Assembly: GCA_016938875.1 (NCBI GenBank)
Contig: JAFGTV010000006.1
Coordinates: 47,710 to 111,709 of the forward strand
DNA length: 64,000 bases
Source: Paracoccaceae bacterium
GTDB taxonomy: Bacteria > Pseudomonadota > Alphaproteobacteria > Rhodobacterales > Rhodobacteraceae
Reading direction: 5' to 3'
The notes below the pieces were generated by a model, which had not been told where the DNA came from, did no database searches, and was given only the letters and a program-made list of their open reading frames with translations. This document shows positions 18,887-27,426 of this stretch, in pieces (positions within the stretch are counted from its first letter, which is position 1; the number at the start of each line of letters is the position of its first letter). Position numbers and translations under genes: made by a program.

Positions 18887-19758
18887 GCGCGGCGATTCTT
18901 TTTGGGCTGGGACTGGGGTTGATCGGCCCGGCCTGGGCCGATCACGCGGAATTCGCCGGTCGTGTAACCGTGCCATCGGTGCCCGGTGCCGGCGGATTGT
19001 CGGGGCTGGAGCTGTCGGACGACGGCGCGCAGTTCACCGCGATCAGCGACCGGGGCGGATTTCTGACCGGGCGGATCGCGCGCGGCAACGGCACTGCCAT
19101 TGCCCTGACAGATCTGACGCGCTGGGCGATGCGCAATTCCCAGGGGCGCAGGCTTCACGGTCTCAAGGCGGATGCCGAGGGTCTGGCAATCGGACCGGAT
19201 GGCCGGTTTTATGTGTCTTTCGAACGCGATCACAGGATCTTGTCCTGGCTCAGCTTGCAGGGCCACCCCTTTGCCCTGCCCGCCCCGCCCGGCGCCCGCA
19301 CCCTGCCCCTGAACGGCGGGATGGAGGCGCTGGCCATTTCCGCGGACGGCGCCCTGCACACCCTGGCCGAAGAAGGGACCGGGCCGCTGGTCCTGTGGCG
19401 CCGCAGTCCAGAGGGCTGGAAGGATCCGCTCTCGCTGCCCAGGCGCGGCAGGTTCCGCCCGGTCGGTGCGGATTTCGGACCCGATGGCAGATTCTATCTG
19501 CTAGAGCGCGATTTCTTCTTTCCGTTGGGGTTTCGCACACGGGTGCGGCGGTTCGATCTGACCGCCGATGGCGCCCTGAACGAGACCGAGTTGTTGAGCA
19601 CCCCGTTTGGCCAGTTCGGCAATCTGGAGGGGGTGTCGGTCTGGCGCGGGACGGATGGCGCGATCCGGCTGAGCATGGTGTCGGACAACAACACCTCGGT
19701 GCTGCAACGCAACCAATTCGTGGAATACCGGGTTGTCACCGACGGGGCGGACCGCTAG
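18859..19758 (+). CDS. secreted esterase-like activity of phytase family protein
   Basis: About 299 residues. A signal peptide (hydrophobic AAILFGLGLGLIGPAWA, cleavage before DHAEF) leads into a beta-propeller with GGLSGLELSDDGAQFTAISDRG, DAEGLAIGPDGRFYVSFERDHRI and GGMEALAISADG, which is the esterase-like/phytase-like domain (DUF4185-type propeller signature). It is probably exported to the periplasm. The chosen ATG at 18859 lies within the end of mepA (28-base overlap); the upstream extension has no family character. The substrate is unknown: phosphoester hydrolysis is suggested only by the family name. Confidence 0.82.
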   Translation: MPHRAGRGLGAAILFGLGLGLIGPAWADHAEFAGRVTVPSVPGAGGLSGLELSDDGAQFTAISDRGGFLTGRIARGNGTAIALTDLTRWAMRNSQGRRLHGLKADAEGLAIGPDGRFYVSFERDHRILSWLSLQGHPFALPAPPGARTLPLNGGMEALAISADGALHTLAEEGTGPLVLWRRSPEGWKDPLSLPRRGRFRPVGADFGPDGRFYLLERDFFFPLGFRTRVRRFDLTADGALNETELLSTPFGQFGNLEGVSVWRGTDGAIRLSMVSDNNTSVLQRNQFVEYRVVTDGADR

Positions 19759-19821
19759 AAAACAGCGTCCGTCCAGACTGGCGGGCCAAGTCTCCGCCAC
19801 CTTGTAAAAACGGACATATCC

Positions 19822-20442
19822 ATGACCCGCATCCTTCCTGGCATTCTTGCCATGGCCGCCATCGTGGTGGCCTCGAATATCCTTGTGCAATTCCTGCTGG
19901 GCCAATGGCTGACCCTTGGGGCGTTCACCTATCCGCTGGCGTTTCTGGTCACCGACGTGATGAACCGCGTCTATGGCCCCGGCCCCGCGCGGCGCGTGGT
20001 CTTTGCCGGTTTCGTCGTGGGCGTGGCCTGTTCGTTCATCGGCACGCAGATCGTGGGCGAGTTCGGCCCGCTGGTGACCCTGCGCATCGCGATGGGATCG
20101 GGCCTGGCGTTTCTCAGCGCGCAGATGCTGGACGTGGCGGTGTTCGACCGGCTGCGCGGCGGGCGCTGGTGGCGCGCGCCGCTGGCCTCGACCCTGATCG
20201 GATCTTCGGTCGATACCGCGCTGTTTTTCACCATCGCGTTTTCGGCCAGCCTGACCTTTCTGGAACCCGCAAATGACGTGTCCTGGGCCAGCGAGGCATT
20301 GCCCTTGCTGGGGATCGGGCCGGTGGTGCCGCTGTGGGTGTCGTTGGCCGTTGCCGACTGGTGTGTGAAACTTGCCCTCGCGTTGATCGCGCTGGTGCCG
20401 TTCCGCGTCATTGTTGGGCGGTTGATGGCAGGGGTTGCGTGA
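19822..20442 (+). CDS. yhhQ: queuosine precursor transporter YhhQ (VUT/DUF165)
   Basis: A 206-residue inner-membrane protein with about six helices. Family signatures include FTYPLAFLVTDVMNRVYGPGPARRVVFAGF, RIAMGSGLAFLSAQMLDVAVFDRLR and SSVDTALFF. Homologues import queuosine precursors (preQ0/preQ1) used for tRNA wobble modification; the assignment of the specific ligand is transferred knowledge. It stands alone on the plus strand, with the candidate small transcription unit beginning seven bases after its stop. Confidence 0.9.
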   Translation: MTRILPGILAMAAIVVASNILVQFLLGQWLTLGAFTYPLAFLVTDVMNRVYGPGPARRVVFAGFVVGVACSFIGTQIVGEFGPLVTLRIAMGSGLAFLSAQMLDVAVFDRLRGGRWWRAPLASTLIGSSVDTALFFTIAFSASLTFLEPANDVSWASEALPLLGIGPVVPLWVSLAVADWCVKLALALIALVPFRVIVGRLMAGVA

Positions 20443-20448
20443 AAGTTT

Positions 20449-20478
20449 TTGACAAACACTAAATCTGTGGCAGGCTAC
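20449..20478 (+). promoter_or_regulatory. candidate sigma70 promoter of a short transcription unit
   Basis: A perfect TTGACA (20449-20454) and, after 18 bases, GGCTAC (20473-20478) as a weak -10. The local sequence is A/T-richer than its flanks. Predicted transcription would start about 20484, right at an ATG. The -10 assignment is the weak part. Confidence 0.5.
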
Positions 20479-20511
20479 CCCTAATGGCAACAGCAGAAAG
20501 GAGGTGGCCCA

Positions 20512-20568
20512 GTGTCTAGAGTGATAGTGGAGACAGGTCTTGGAACAGTCGGGGGGGCCGTGGTCTGA
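20512..20568 (+). CDS. 18-codon peptide with near-perfect Shine-Dalgarno
   Basis: GTG start seven bases after AAAGGAGGTGG (20498 onward), an almost complete complement of the 16S 3' end. The peptide is MSRVIVETGLGTVGGAVV, ending with TGA. Its hydrophobic Val/Gly composition and the unusually strong ribosome-binding site set it apart from chance. Its own coding RNA is predicted to fold into the hairpin that follows. Function unknown; it could be a leader peptide or a genuine small protein. Confidence 0.45.
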   Translation: MSRVIVETGLGTVGGAVV

Positions 20569-20637
20569 GGGCAGCCCCAAAGACCGAACATCCCCGATTG
20601 GGCCCTTGCTCTAACCGGTCCATCTCCGTAGATCTCG

Positions 20638-20663
20638 GGGCCGCCTTCACAGGCGGCCCTTTT
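20638..20663 (+). terminator. intrinsic terminator of the small transcription unit
   Basis: Perfect 8-bp stem GGGCCGCC / GGCGGCCC with a TTCACA loop, followed directly by TTTT. It lies about 30 bp upstream of the arfB start and would separate the small unit from arfB. Confidence 0.75.
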
Positions 20664-20694
20664 CCGTTCCCGGACCCCGCGATAGGCTGTGCCC

Positions 20695-21117
20695 ATGCTG
20701 CGCATCACCGATGACATCGCGATCGAGGACTGGGAACTGACCGAGGTATTTTCCCGCGCCTCGGGCCCCGGCGGGCAAAACGTCAACAAGGTCTCGACCG
20801 CCGTGGATCTGCGGTTCGAGGCCGCGCGGTCGCCCAACCTGCCCGGCCCGGTCAAGGCCCGGCTGAAACGGCTGGCCGGGCGGCGCTGGACGTTGGACGG
20901 CGCGCTCTTGATCCGGGCCGAGGAAACCCGCAGCCAGGCCCGCAACCGCGAAATCGCCCGCGAGCGGCTGGCAGAGCTGATCCGAAAGGCGCTGGAAAAG
21001 CCCAAGCGGCGCATCCCGACCCGCCCCACCCTGGGCGCAAGGAAACGGCGGCTGAAATCGAAAAAGGAACGCGGCGAGGTCAAGGCGATGCGCGGCAAGG
21101 TCGCCCCGGACGACTAG
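20695..21117 (+). CDS. arfB: alternative ribosome-rescue factor B (peptidyl-tRNA hydrolase ArfB/YaeJ)
   Basis: A 140-residue protein. The GGQ motif sits at residues 26-28 in SRASGPGGQNVNK, as in class I release factors, followed by a compact domain and a long basic C-terminal tail (RKRRLKSKKERGEVKAMRGK) that enters the empty mRNA channel. It releases nascent chains from ribosomes stalled on non-stop mRNA. A GTG two codons upstream is an alternative start; the ATG at 20695 fits homologues. Confidence 0.95.
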   Translation: MLRITDDIAIEDWELTEVFSRASGPGGQNVNKVSTAVDLRFEAARSPNLPGPVKARLKRLAGRRWTLDGALLIRAEETRSQARNREIARERLAELIRKALEKPKRRIPTRPTLGARKRRLKSKKERGEVKAMRGKVAPDD

Positions 21118-21193
21118 GCCGTCCACGCGCCGCAGCCAAAGGCCAAGGGCAGGCGGGGCGCGTTCCAGACCGCGCGCCGCCGCCAAAGCCGCG

Positions 21194-22564
21194 CTAGTAG
21201 CTGAACTCTTGGTAGATCCGGCTCAGGTCGCCGTTCCAGTCGCCGTTATAATGCTCCAGCAGCTCGTCGGCGGGGGCCTTGCCGGTTTCGATGCTGTCCT
21301 CCAGCGCATGCAGGAAGTGGCGTTCGTCCTGCACCATGCCGCCCAGCCCCGGACGCGCCCGCGCCTTCAGGCCGGAACGGGCGATGTTCACCACCTCGTT
21401 GGCCAGTTCCAGCATTTGACGCCCGCCCACCTTGGCCTGCAACCCGTCCTGCGCGGCGGCGACGCGCCATTGCTCGCGGGTTTCGGCGTCCCAATCCTTG
21501 ATCAGATCCCAGGCTGCATCCAGCGCGCCCTGGTCATAGGTCAGCCCCACCCAGAACGCCGGCAGCGCACAAAGCCGCCGCCACGGGCCACCATCGGCGC
21601 CGCGCATCTCGATGAACTTCTTGATGCGCGCCTCGGGGAAAATCGTGGTCAGGTGGTCGGCCCAATCCGACAGGGTCGGCGTCTCGCCCGGCAGGGCGGG
21701 CAGTTTTCCGGCCATGAAATCGCGAAAGGACTGGCCCAGCGCGTCGATATACTTGCCATCACGATAGACGAAATACATCGGCACATCGAGCGCATACTCC
21801 ACCCAAGCCTCGAACCCGAATCCTTCGTCGAAGACAAAGGGCAGCATGCCGGTGCGCGCCGGATCGAGGTCGCGCCACACGCGGCTGCGCCAGGATTTAT
21901 GGCCGTTCGGCTTACCCTCCAGGAACGGGGAATTGGCGAAAAGCGCGGTGGCCACGGGTTGCAAGGCCAGCGCGACGCGCAGCTTTTGAACCATGTCGGC
22001 CTCGGACCCGAAATCCAGGTTCACCTGCACGGTGCAGGTGCGATACATCATGGTTTTGCCCATGGTGCCGACACGGTCCATGTAGTCGGTCATCAGCCGA
22101 TAGCGCCCCTTGGGCATCATCGGCATCTCGTCATGGGTCCAGATCGGCGCGGCCCCCAGCCCGATGAACCCCACGCCGATCTCGTCGGCGACCCCCTTGA
22201 CCTCGCGCAGGTGCTCGTTCACCTCGTCGCAGGTCTGGTGGATGGTTTCCAGCGGGGCGCCCGACAACTCCAGCTGACCGCCGGGTTCCAGGCTGACATT
22301 GGCACCGTCCTTTTCCAGGCCGATCAGGTTTTCACCCTCAAAGATCGGCGCCCAGCCGTGGCGGAACCGCAGCCCCTCCAGCACGGTCTGGACCGAGCGT
22401 TCGCCCGAATAGGGGATCGGTTTCAGCGTGGCCTTGTCATAGCCGAATTTCTCGTGCTCGGTGCCGATGCGCCAGTCATTCTTGGGCTTGCAGCCGGATT
22501 CCAGATACTCGGCCAGTTGTGCCTGGCTTTCGATCGGGCCGCCGCCGGTTTGGGGGATGGACAT
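21194..22564 (-). CDS. gshA: glutamate-cysteine ligase (plant/alphaproteobacterial type)
   Basis: A 456-residue cytoplasmic enzyme making gamma-glutamylcysteine from Glu, Cys and ATP, the first step of glutathione synthesis. Diagnostic blocks are RIGTEHEKFGYD, LEKDGANVSLEPGGQLELSGAP, TCTVQVNLDFGSEADM, LFANSPFLEGKPNGHKSWRSRVW and KFIEMRGADGGPWRRLCALPAFWVGL, all typical of the type-3 ligase shared by plants and alphaproteobacteria. It converges with arfB and is followed upstream by the frameshifted membrane protein and rsmE on the same strand, an arrangement that suggests an operon rsmE-(gap)-membrane protein-gshA. Confidence 0.95.
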   Translation of the reverse strand: MSIPQTGGGPIESQAQLAEYLESGCKPKNDWRIGTEHEKFGYDKATLKPIPYSGERSVQTVLEGLRFRHGWAPIFEGENLIGLEKDGANVSLEPGGQLELSGAPLETIHQTCDEVNEHLREVKGVADEIGVGFIGLGAAPIWTHDEMPMMPKGRYRLMTDYMDRVGTMGKTMMYRTCTVQVNLDFGSEADMVQKLRVALALQPVATALFANSPFLEGKPNGHKSWRSRVWRDLDPARTGMLPFVFDEGFGFEAWVEYALDVPMYFVYRDGKYIDALGQSFRDFMAGKLPALPGETPTLSDWADHLTTIFPEARIKKFIEMRGADGGPWRRLCALPAFWVGLTYDQGALDAAWDLIKDWDAETREQWRVAAAQDGLQAKVGGRQMLELANEVVNIARSGLKARARPGLGGMVQDERHFLHALEDSIETGKAPADELLEHYNGDWNGDLSRIYQEFSY

Positions 22565-22624
22565 GGGCCTGCGGCCTCCGGTTCGTTCGCGTTGTTGCGG
22601 CCAACAGGTGCGCCGGGGGCACGC

Positions 22625-23148
22625 TCAAGTCAAGGCCGCGCGCGCCTGGCGTCGCCAAACCGTGACCGGTCCCTCGGCAAACGGGCGTTCCGCCGCGGCC
22701 AGGATCTGCCCCGGCCGCGCACCGGGCAACGAGACGAACACATCGAAAAGGGCATCCGACCCCTCGGCCGCTGCGGGGATCATGACGGTCGGGAACTGGG
22801 CCTGCGACAGGCGCCAATGCCGTGTGCCATCGGCGCCGAAAACCATCGCGACCTCTTCCAATTCGCTCAGCGCGACAAAGCCGCCGCCGACCGGGGCCAG
22901 ATAGGTGATCTGCCCCTCGTCCACGGCCACGACCCCCGGCGCCCCCCCGCCGTGCGAAAGCGTAGCCGGCGCAGCGCCACATAGGCCGCCCCAACGCCCG
23001 TCAGCAAAACCGCCATCCCGAGACCCTGATAGAAATATCCGCCCAGGCCGAACACCCAGGCCCCGAACAGCGCCACGCAGATTGCAATCAGCAACTCGCC
23101 CCAGCGCCCCAATATCTTGTGGACCTCTGGTCGGATCAGCCCGGTCAT
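22625..23148 (-). pseudogene. two-helix membrane protein split by a homopolymer frameshift
   Basis: Frame A (23148 down to 22867) encodes MTGLIRPEVHKILGRWGELL, two membrane helices and RRLRFRTAGG, then turns to nonsense. Frame B continues with VVAVDEGQITYLAPVGGGFVALSELEEV to 22625. The junction is a run of seven C on the plus strand (22942-22948), seven G in the coding strand. One extra G gives TAGGAPGVVAVDE and a single protein of about 174 residues. It is either a true frameshift, slippage-controlled, or a consensus error in a homopolymer. I recall similar fused proteins in Rhodobacteraceae; function unknown. Confidence 0.65.
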
Positions 23149-23296
23149 GCGTTCACCTCGGCAACTGGTTACCCCAACGATACTATATCCACCTGAATCC
23201 CAAAAGCCGATAGCACGATGACCAGCAATCCGGTGACGACCGGCAAGGATGCGCGCAGGGGCTCGATCGGCAGTCCGGCGGCATCGGCGGGGGGCC

Positions 23297-24034
23297 TCAG
23301 GACGCCCAATCCCCCAACGCCTGCTGCCACAGTGTCAGCGCGGCCACCGCCGCGGTATCGGCGCGCAGCACCCTGGGGCCCAGGCTGACCGGATGGGCAA
23401 AGGGCAGCGCGCGCAGGCGGGTGCGTTCCGCGTCTGAAAACCCGCCCTCGGGGCCGATCAGCACCGCCCAGGGGCCGCGGGGCGCCTCGCCCAGCATTTC
23501 GCCCGCACCCACCAATGCCTCGTCACAGAACATCAGCCGCCGCCCCTCGGGCCAGCTATCCAGCAGCGCGTCCAGCCGTTGCAGATCGCACACCTCGGGA
23601 ACAAAGGTGCCGCCGCATTGCTCCGCCGCCTCGATCGCGTGGATCTGAAGCCGGTCCCGGCGAATCCGCTCGGCATTGGTAAAGGCGGTCTGCACCGGGC
23701 AGATGCGCGCTGCCCCCATTTCAGCGGCCTTTTCGACGATGAAATCGGTGCGCGCCTTTTTGATCGGCGCGAAACACAGCCACAGATCGGGCGGCATCTG
23801 CAACGGGCGCGTTTGCGACCTGCACACCAGGATGCCGCCGCGCTTGCCGGCCTCGGCCACATCGGCCAGCCACTCGCCATTTTGTCCGTCAAACAGCAGC
23901 ACGGCATCGCCCACCCCCAGGCGCATCACGCCAAAGAGATAATGCGCCTGCTCCCGAGACAGAGGAACCGTTTGCCCCTCCCCCAACGGGTGCACTACAT
24001 AGAGCCTGATTTTTGCCAGCCTTGTCTCACTCAT
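23297..24034 (-). CDS. rsmE: 16S rRNA (uracil1498-N3)-methyltransferase RsmE
   Basis: A 245-residue SPOUT-family enzyme. An N-terminal PUA-like domain (REQAHYLFGVMRLGVGDAVLLFDG) is followed by KKARTDFIVEKAAEMG, the trefoil-knot SAM motif LIGPEGGFSDAE and LGPRVLRADTA. It methylates U1498 in the decoding region. The start ATG at 24034 begins only 13 bases from the divergent ubiA ATG, so each promoter must lie in or near the other gene. An upstream in-frame TTG (24109) would overlap ubiA and is less likely. Confidence 0.95.
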   Translation of the reverse strand: MSETRLAKIRLYVVHPLGEGQTVPLSREQAHYLFGVMRLGVGDAVLLFDGQNGEWLADVAEAGKRGGILVCRSQTRPLQMPPDLWLCFAPIKKARTDFIVEKAAEMGAARICPVQTAFTNAERIRRDRLQIHAIEAAEQCGGTFVPEVCDLQRLDALLDSWPEGRRLMFCDEALVGAGEMLGEAPRGPWAVLIGPEGGFSDAERTRLRALPFAHPVSLGPRVLRADTAAVAALTLWQQALGDWAS

Positions 24035-24047
24035 GGGGGTCAGTTCT

Positions 24048-25013
24048 ATGCCCGAAGCCACCGAAACGCCAGAGCCAGAGGGCCAGGTCGCCGACGCCGT
24101 GAAAGGCAACTGGGTCGATACCGAGGCCCCCGAATGGACCCGCCCCTATCTACGGCTGTCGCGCGCGGACCGGCCGGTGGGCACCTGGCTGTTGCTGCTG
24201 CCCTGCCTGTGGGGCGTCAGCCTGGCGGCGGCCAGCACCGGGTTTCGCTGGGTCGATCTGTGGATCGTGGCGGGCTGCGGCATCGGCGCGTGGCTGATGC
24301 GCGGCGCAGGCTGCACCTGGAACGACATCACCGATCGCAATATCGACGGCGAGGTGGCGCGCACCCGCTCGCGGCCGATCCCCTCGGGGCAGGTATCGGT
24401 GCCGCACGCGGTGCTGTGGATGGTGATCCAGTCGCTGCTGGCCTTTGCGATATTGCTGACGTTCAACACGGCGGCGATCTGGATGGGCATTGCCTCGCTC
24501 GGGCTGGTGGCGATCTATCCGTTCGCGAAACGATTTACCTACTGGCCGCAAGTGTTCCTGGGGCTGGCGTTCAACTGGGGCGCACTCTTGGCCTGGACGG
24601 CGCATACAGGGTCGCTGGGCTGGCCGGCGGTGCTGCTGTATCTGTCGGGCATTGCATGGACGATCTTTTACGACACGATCTATGCCCACCAGGACAAAGA
24701 GGACGACGCGCTGATCGGGGTCAAATCCACCGCCCTGCTGTTCGGCGCCCAGACCCGCCAACGGCTGGGCCAGTTCCTGGCGGTGGCGGTCGCGCTGATG
24801 TCCTTGGCGGTGCTGGGCGCGCTGGTGCATCCGGCGGGCAGCGTGGCCGCGTTTGTCGGCATGTTGGGCGTCGTGGGCTTTGGCATCCATCTGCTGTGGC
24901 AACTGACGCGGCTGGACACCGAGGACAGCGACGCCTGCCTGGGGCTTTTCCGCGCGAACCGCGATGCCGGGCTGATCCCGGTGCTGTTTTTCGTGCTTGC
25001 GATCCTGGCGTGA
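24048..25013 (+). CDS. ubiA: 4-hydroxybenzoate polyprenyltransferase
   Basis: About 321 residues with eight to nine membrane helices. The two aspartate-rich prenyl-diphosphate motifs are NDITDRNID (followed by GEVARTRSRPIPSG) and DTIYAHQDKEDD. It attaches the polyprenyl chain to 4-hydroxybenzoate in ubiquinone synthesis at the inner membrane. I prefer the ATG at 24048, with GGGG nine bases upstream; an ATG at 24033 is in frame. The N-terminus carries an acidic, Pro-rich extension before the first helix. Confidence 0.95.
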   Translation: MPEATETPEPEGQVADAVKGNWVDTEAPEWTRPYLRLSRADRPVGTWLLLLPCLWGVSLAAASTGFRWVDLWIVAGCGIGAWLMRGAGCTWNDITDRNIDGEVARTRSRPIPSGQVSVPHAVLWMVIQSLLAFAILLTFNTAAIWMGIASLGLVAIYPFAKRFTYWPQVFLGLAFNWGALLAWTAHTGSLGWPAVLLYLSGIAWTIFYDTIYAHQDKEDDALIGVKSTALLFGAQTRQRLGQFLAVAVALMSLAVLGALVHPAGSVAAFVGMLGVVGFGIHLLWQLTRLDTEDSDACLGLFRANRDAGLIPVLFFVLAILA

Positions 25014-25078
25014 TTGCACAGCCCCCCCAGCGGGACTAGACAGGAGCGATCCATGATCCGAAACGCCGGGATGCGCGC

Positions 25079-26992
25079 ATGCACCGCCTTTCTTCGAACC
25101 TGATCGCACCGATCGCGATCGTGCTTGCCGCGATCCTGTGCGTTCTGGCGGCCCTGCTGTCTGTCAGCCAGATCGAGCAGCGCACCGGCGCGGCCGTGCG
25201 CGCCGCCCTGGCCGAACAGGGGATCGCGTGGGCCTCGGTTGTTCCCGACGGCACCTTGGTGCATCTGACCGGCACCGCCCCGGACGAGGCCGCGCGCTTT
25301 CGGGCGCTCTCGGCCACCGGGGCGGTCGTCGACAGTGCGCGCCTGCTGGACGAGGTAGAGGTCACCCCAAGCACCCCCGTGGCCGCCCCGCGTTTTTCGG
25401 TCGAATTGTTGCGCAACGACACCGGCATCACCGTCATCGGCCTGATCCCCCGCGCGACCGAGCGCGAGGCCCTGGCCCGCGACCTGTCCCGTATCGCCGG
25501 CAAGCTGCCGGTCACCGACATGCTGGAAAGCGCCGATCACGCCATGCCCGAGGGTTGGGACGATGCGCTGGATTTCGGGCTGAAGGCGCTGGAGGAATTG
25601 AAGCGGGCCAAGATCTCGATCAATGCGCGCCGTGTGGCGGTCACCGCGATTTCGGACAGCCAGGCGGAAAAGCAGCGACTGGAGCGCGATCTGCGCCGCG
25701 CCGCGCCCAAGGGGCTGGTGCTGGCGCTGGACATCTCGGCGCCCAGGCCGGTGATCGCGCCCTTTTCCCTGCGCTTCTTGATGGATGACGAGGGCGCGCG
25801 GTTCGATGCCTGCGCCGCCGACACCGATGCCGCCGCCGAGCGCATCCTGGCCGCGGCCAAGCAGGCCGGGATGATCGCCCCGGCCGAATGCCCCCTGGGC
25901 CTGGGCGTGCCCGCCCCCAGCTGGGGCGCGGCGGTCGAACGCGGGATCGCCGCGTTGGCAACCCTGGGCGCGGGATCGCTGACCTTTTCGGATGCGGATG
26001 TCACGCTGATCGCGGCGCCAGGCACCGATACCGCCCTCTTTGAGAAAACCGCCGCAGAGCTGGAGGCCGACCTGCCCGACCTCTTTGTGCTGCATGCCGT
26101 GCTGCCCGACCCGGTCAAGGTCGATGGCACCGGTGGCCCCACCGGACCGGCCGAATTCGTGGCGACCCTCTCTCCCGAGGGGTTGGTCCAGCTCAGGGGG
26201 CGGGTGCCTGACGCGCTGGTGCGCGAGGCCGCCGAAAGCTATGCCCGCGCGCGGTTCGGGCGCGACAAGGTCTATGCCGCCATGCGCATCGACCCCAACC
26301 TGCCCGAGGGGTGGCCGCTGCGGGTGCTGGCCGGGCTGGAGGCGCTGTCGAACCTGCGCAACGGGTCGGTGATCGTGCAGGCCGGCTATCTGCAACTGAC
26401 CGGGCTGACCATGGACGATACCGCCACCGCACGGGTCAGCCGCATGTTGTCCGACCGCCTGGGCGAGGCGCAGAATTTCGAGATCGACATCGACTATCGC
26501 GAACCGCCCAAAACAGAGGAAACCCGCCCCACCGCCGAGGCCTGCGTCGCCCAGATCGGCGAGATTCTGGCCGGGCAAAAGATCATCTTTTCACCGGGTT
26601 CGACCATGCTCGAGGGCGACTCGGTGCGCGTTGTCGACCAGATCGCCGACGTGCTGCGCGGCTGTCCCGGCGCCGAGATCGAGATCGGCGGCCATACCGA
26701 CAGCCAGGGCCGCGAAGAGATGAACCAACAGCTCAGCCAGGCCCGCGCCGAGGCGGTGCTGACCGCGCTGATGGCGCGCCGGGTGCTGACCTCGAACCTG
26801 ACGGCCAAGGGGTATGGCGAAAGCAATCCGATCGCGGATAACGACACCGAAGAGGGCCGCGAGGCCAACAGGCGGATCGAGTTTCGCCTGATCGCGCCCG
26901 AAACCACCCCCGACGAAGACGAGGACGACGCCGCGTCACAGGGCAACGATGCCACCAGCGGCGATCAAGGAGCGCAGGATGGACAGGACTGA
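25079..26992 (+). CDS. OmpA-family envelope protein with N-terminal anchor and BON-like repeats
   Basis: A 637-residue protein. N-terminal hydrophobic segment (about 8-33), a long periplasmic region with BON-like stretches (VHLTGTAPDEAARFRALS, TVIGLIPRATEREAL, VQLRGRVPDALVREAAESYARARFG), and a C-terminal OmpA peptidoglycan-binding domain (FSPGSTMLEGDSVRVVDQIADVL, IEIGGHTDSQGREEMN, QARAEAV, LTAKGYGESNPIADND). The start at 25079 gives the expected N-terminus although the best ribosome-binding site (CAGGAG) serves an overlapping 16-codon frame at 25053. Its last codons overlap the next gene by 14 bases. It probably tethers inner membrane to cell wall. Confidence 0.87.
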   Translation: MHRLSSNLIAPIAIVLAAILCVLAALLSVSQIEQRTGAAVRAALAEQGIAWASVVPDGTLVHLTGTAPDEAARFRALSATGAVVDSARLLDEVEVTPSTPVAAPRFSVELLRNDTGITVIGLIPRATEREALARDLSRIAGKLPVTDMLESADHAMPEGWDDALDFGLKALEELKRAKISINARRVAVTAISDSQAEKQRLERDLRRAAPKGLVLALDISAPRPVIAPFSLRFLMDDEGARFDACAADTDAAAERILAAAKQAGMIAPAECPLGLGVPAPSWGAAVERGIAALATLGAGSLTFSDADVTLIAAPGTDTALFEKTAAELEADLPDLFVLHAVLPDPVKVDGTGGPTGPAEFVATLSPEGLVQLRGRVPDALVREAAESYARARFGRDKVYAAMRIDPNLPEGWPLRVLAGLEALSNLRNGSVIVQAGYLQLTGLTMDDTATARVSRMLSDRLGEAQNFEIDIDYREPPKTEETRPTAEACVAQIGEILAGQKIIFSPGSTMLEGDSVRVVDQIADVLRGCPGAEIEIGGHTDSQGREEMNQQLSQARAEAVLTALMARRVLTSNLTAKGYGESNPIADNDTEEGREANRRIEFRLIAPETTPDEDEDDAASQGNDATSGDQGAQDGQD

Positions 26993-27305
26993 ATTCATTA
27001 TCGTGACCACGCTGATCCTGTTCGTGGCGTTCCTGCTGGGCTGGTTCGCCGCGTGGCTGGTGCACCGGGTCAGCCGGGTCACCCAATCGGACATCGGCGA
27101 TCTGGACCAGATGGCCCAGGCCCTGCACGAGGCCGAAGAGGCCCGCGATCAGGCCATCACCTATCTGCATGAGCGGGAAAACACGCTGGTCAATCAGCTC
27201 AACCAGTCCGAGGCAGAGCTGCGCGCGACCATGGACGGGCTGCGCGACGCCCGCCAGGAAGCCGAAGAACTGCGCGCCTATATCGAACGGATCAGCGCGC
27301 AATAA
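26979..27305 (+). CDS. membrane-anchored coiled-coil protein
   Basis: A 108-residue protein with one N-terminal helix (TLILFVAFLLGWFAAWLVHRV) and a long charged coiled coil from about residue 35 to the end (DQMAQALHEAEEARDQAI and following heptads). AAGGAG lies inside the end of the OmpA-like gene, nine bases before its ATG, and the genes overlap by 14 bases, so they are co-translated and probably function together. No named family is recognised with certainty. Confidence 0.75.
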   Translation: MDRTEFIIVTTLILFVAFLLGWFAAWLVHRVSRVTQSDIGDLDQMAQALHEAEEARDQAITYLHERENTLVNQLNQSEAELRATMDGLRDARQEAEELRAYIERISAQ

Positions 27306-27426
27306 ACCAGTGGGCCGGCGGGAAAACCGCCCCCGGGGATCCAATGCCCGAAAGTTGCAGGATTTCCCCCGAACCGCCTGACGGCGACTCGCCTGCGGCC
27401 CGATTTGGTCCCGGAAAAACGGCTGT

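Larger units (their letters stand above)
20484..20663 (+). ncRNA. candidate ~180-nt structured small transcript (possible dual-function sRNA)
   Basis: This stretch lies between a TTGACA promoter-like element and an intrinsic terminator, in a 252-base gap between yhhQ and arfB. It contains a full Shine-Dalgarno, an 18-codon ORF, and self-complementary blocks: GGTCTT (20536-20541) with AAGACC (20579-20584), and a G-run (20551-20557) with the C-run near 20574. An 11-codon ORF from ATG 20484, ending at 20519, overlaps the Shine-Dalgarno. I cannot match it to an RNA family from memory. It could be an sRNA, a peptide mRNA or both. Confidence 0.4.
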
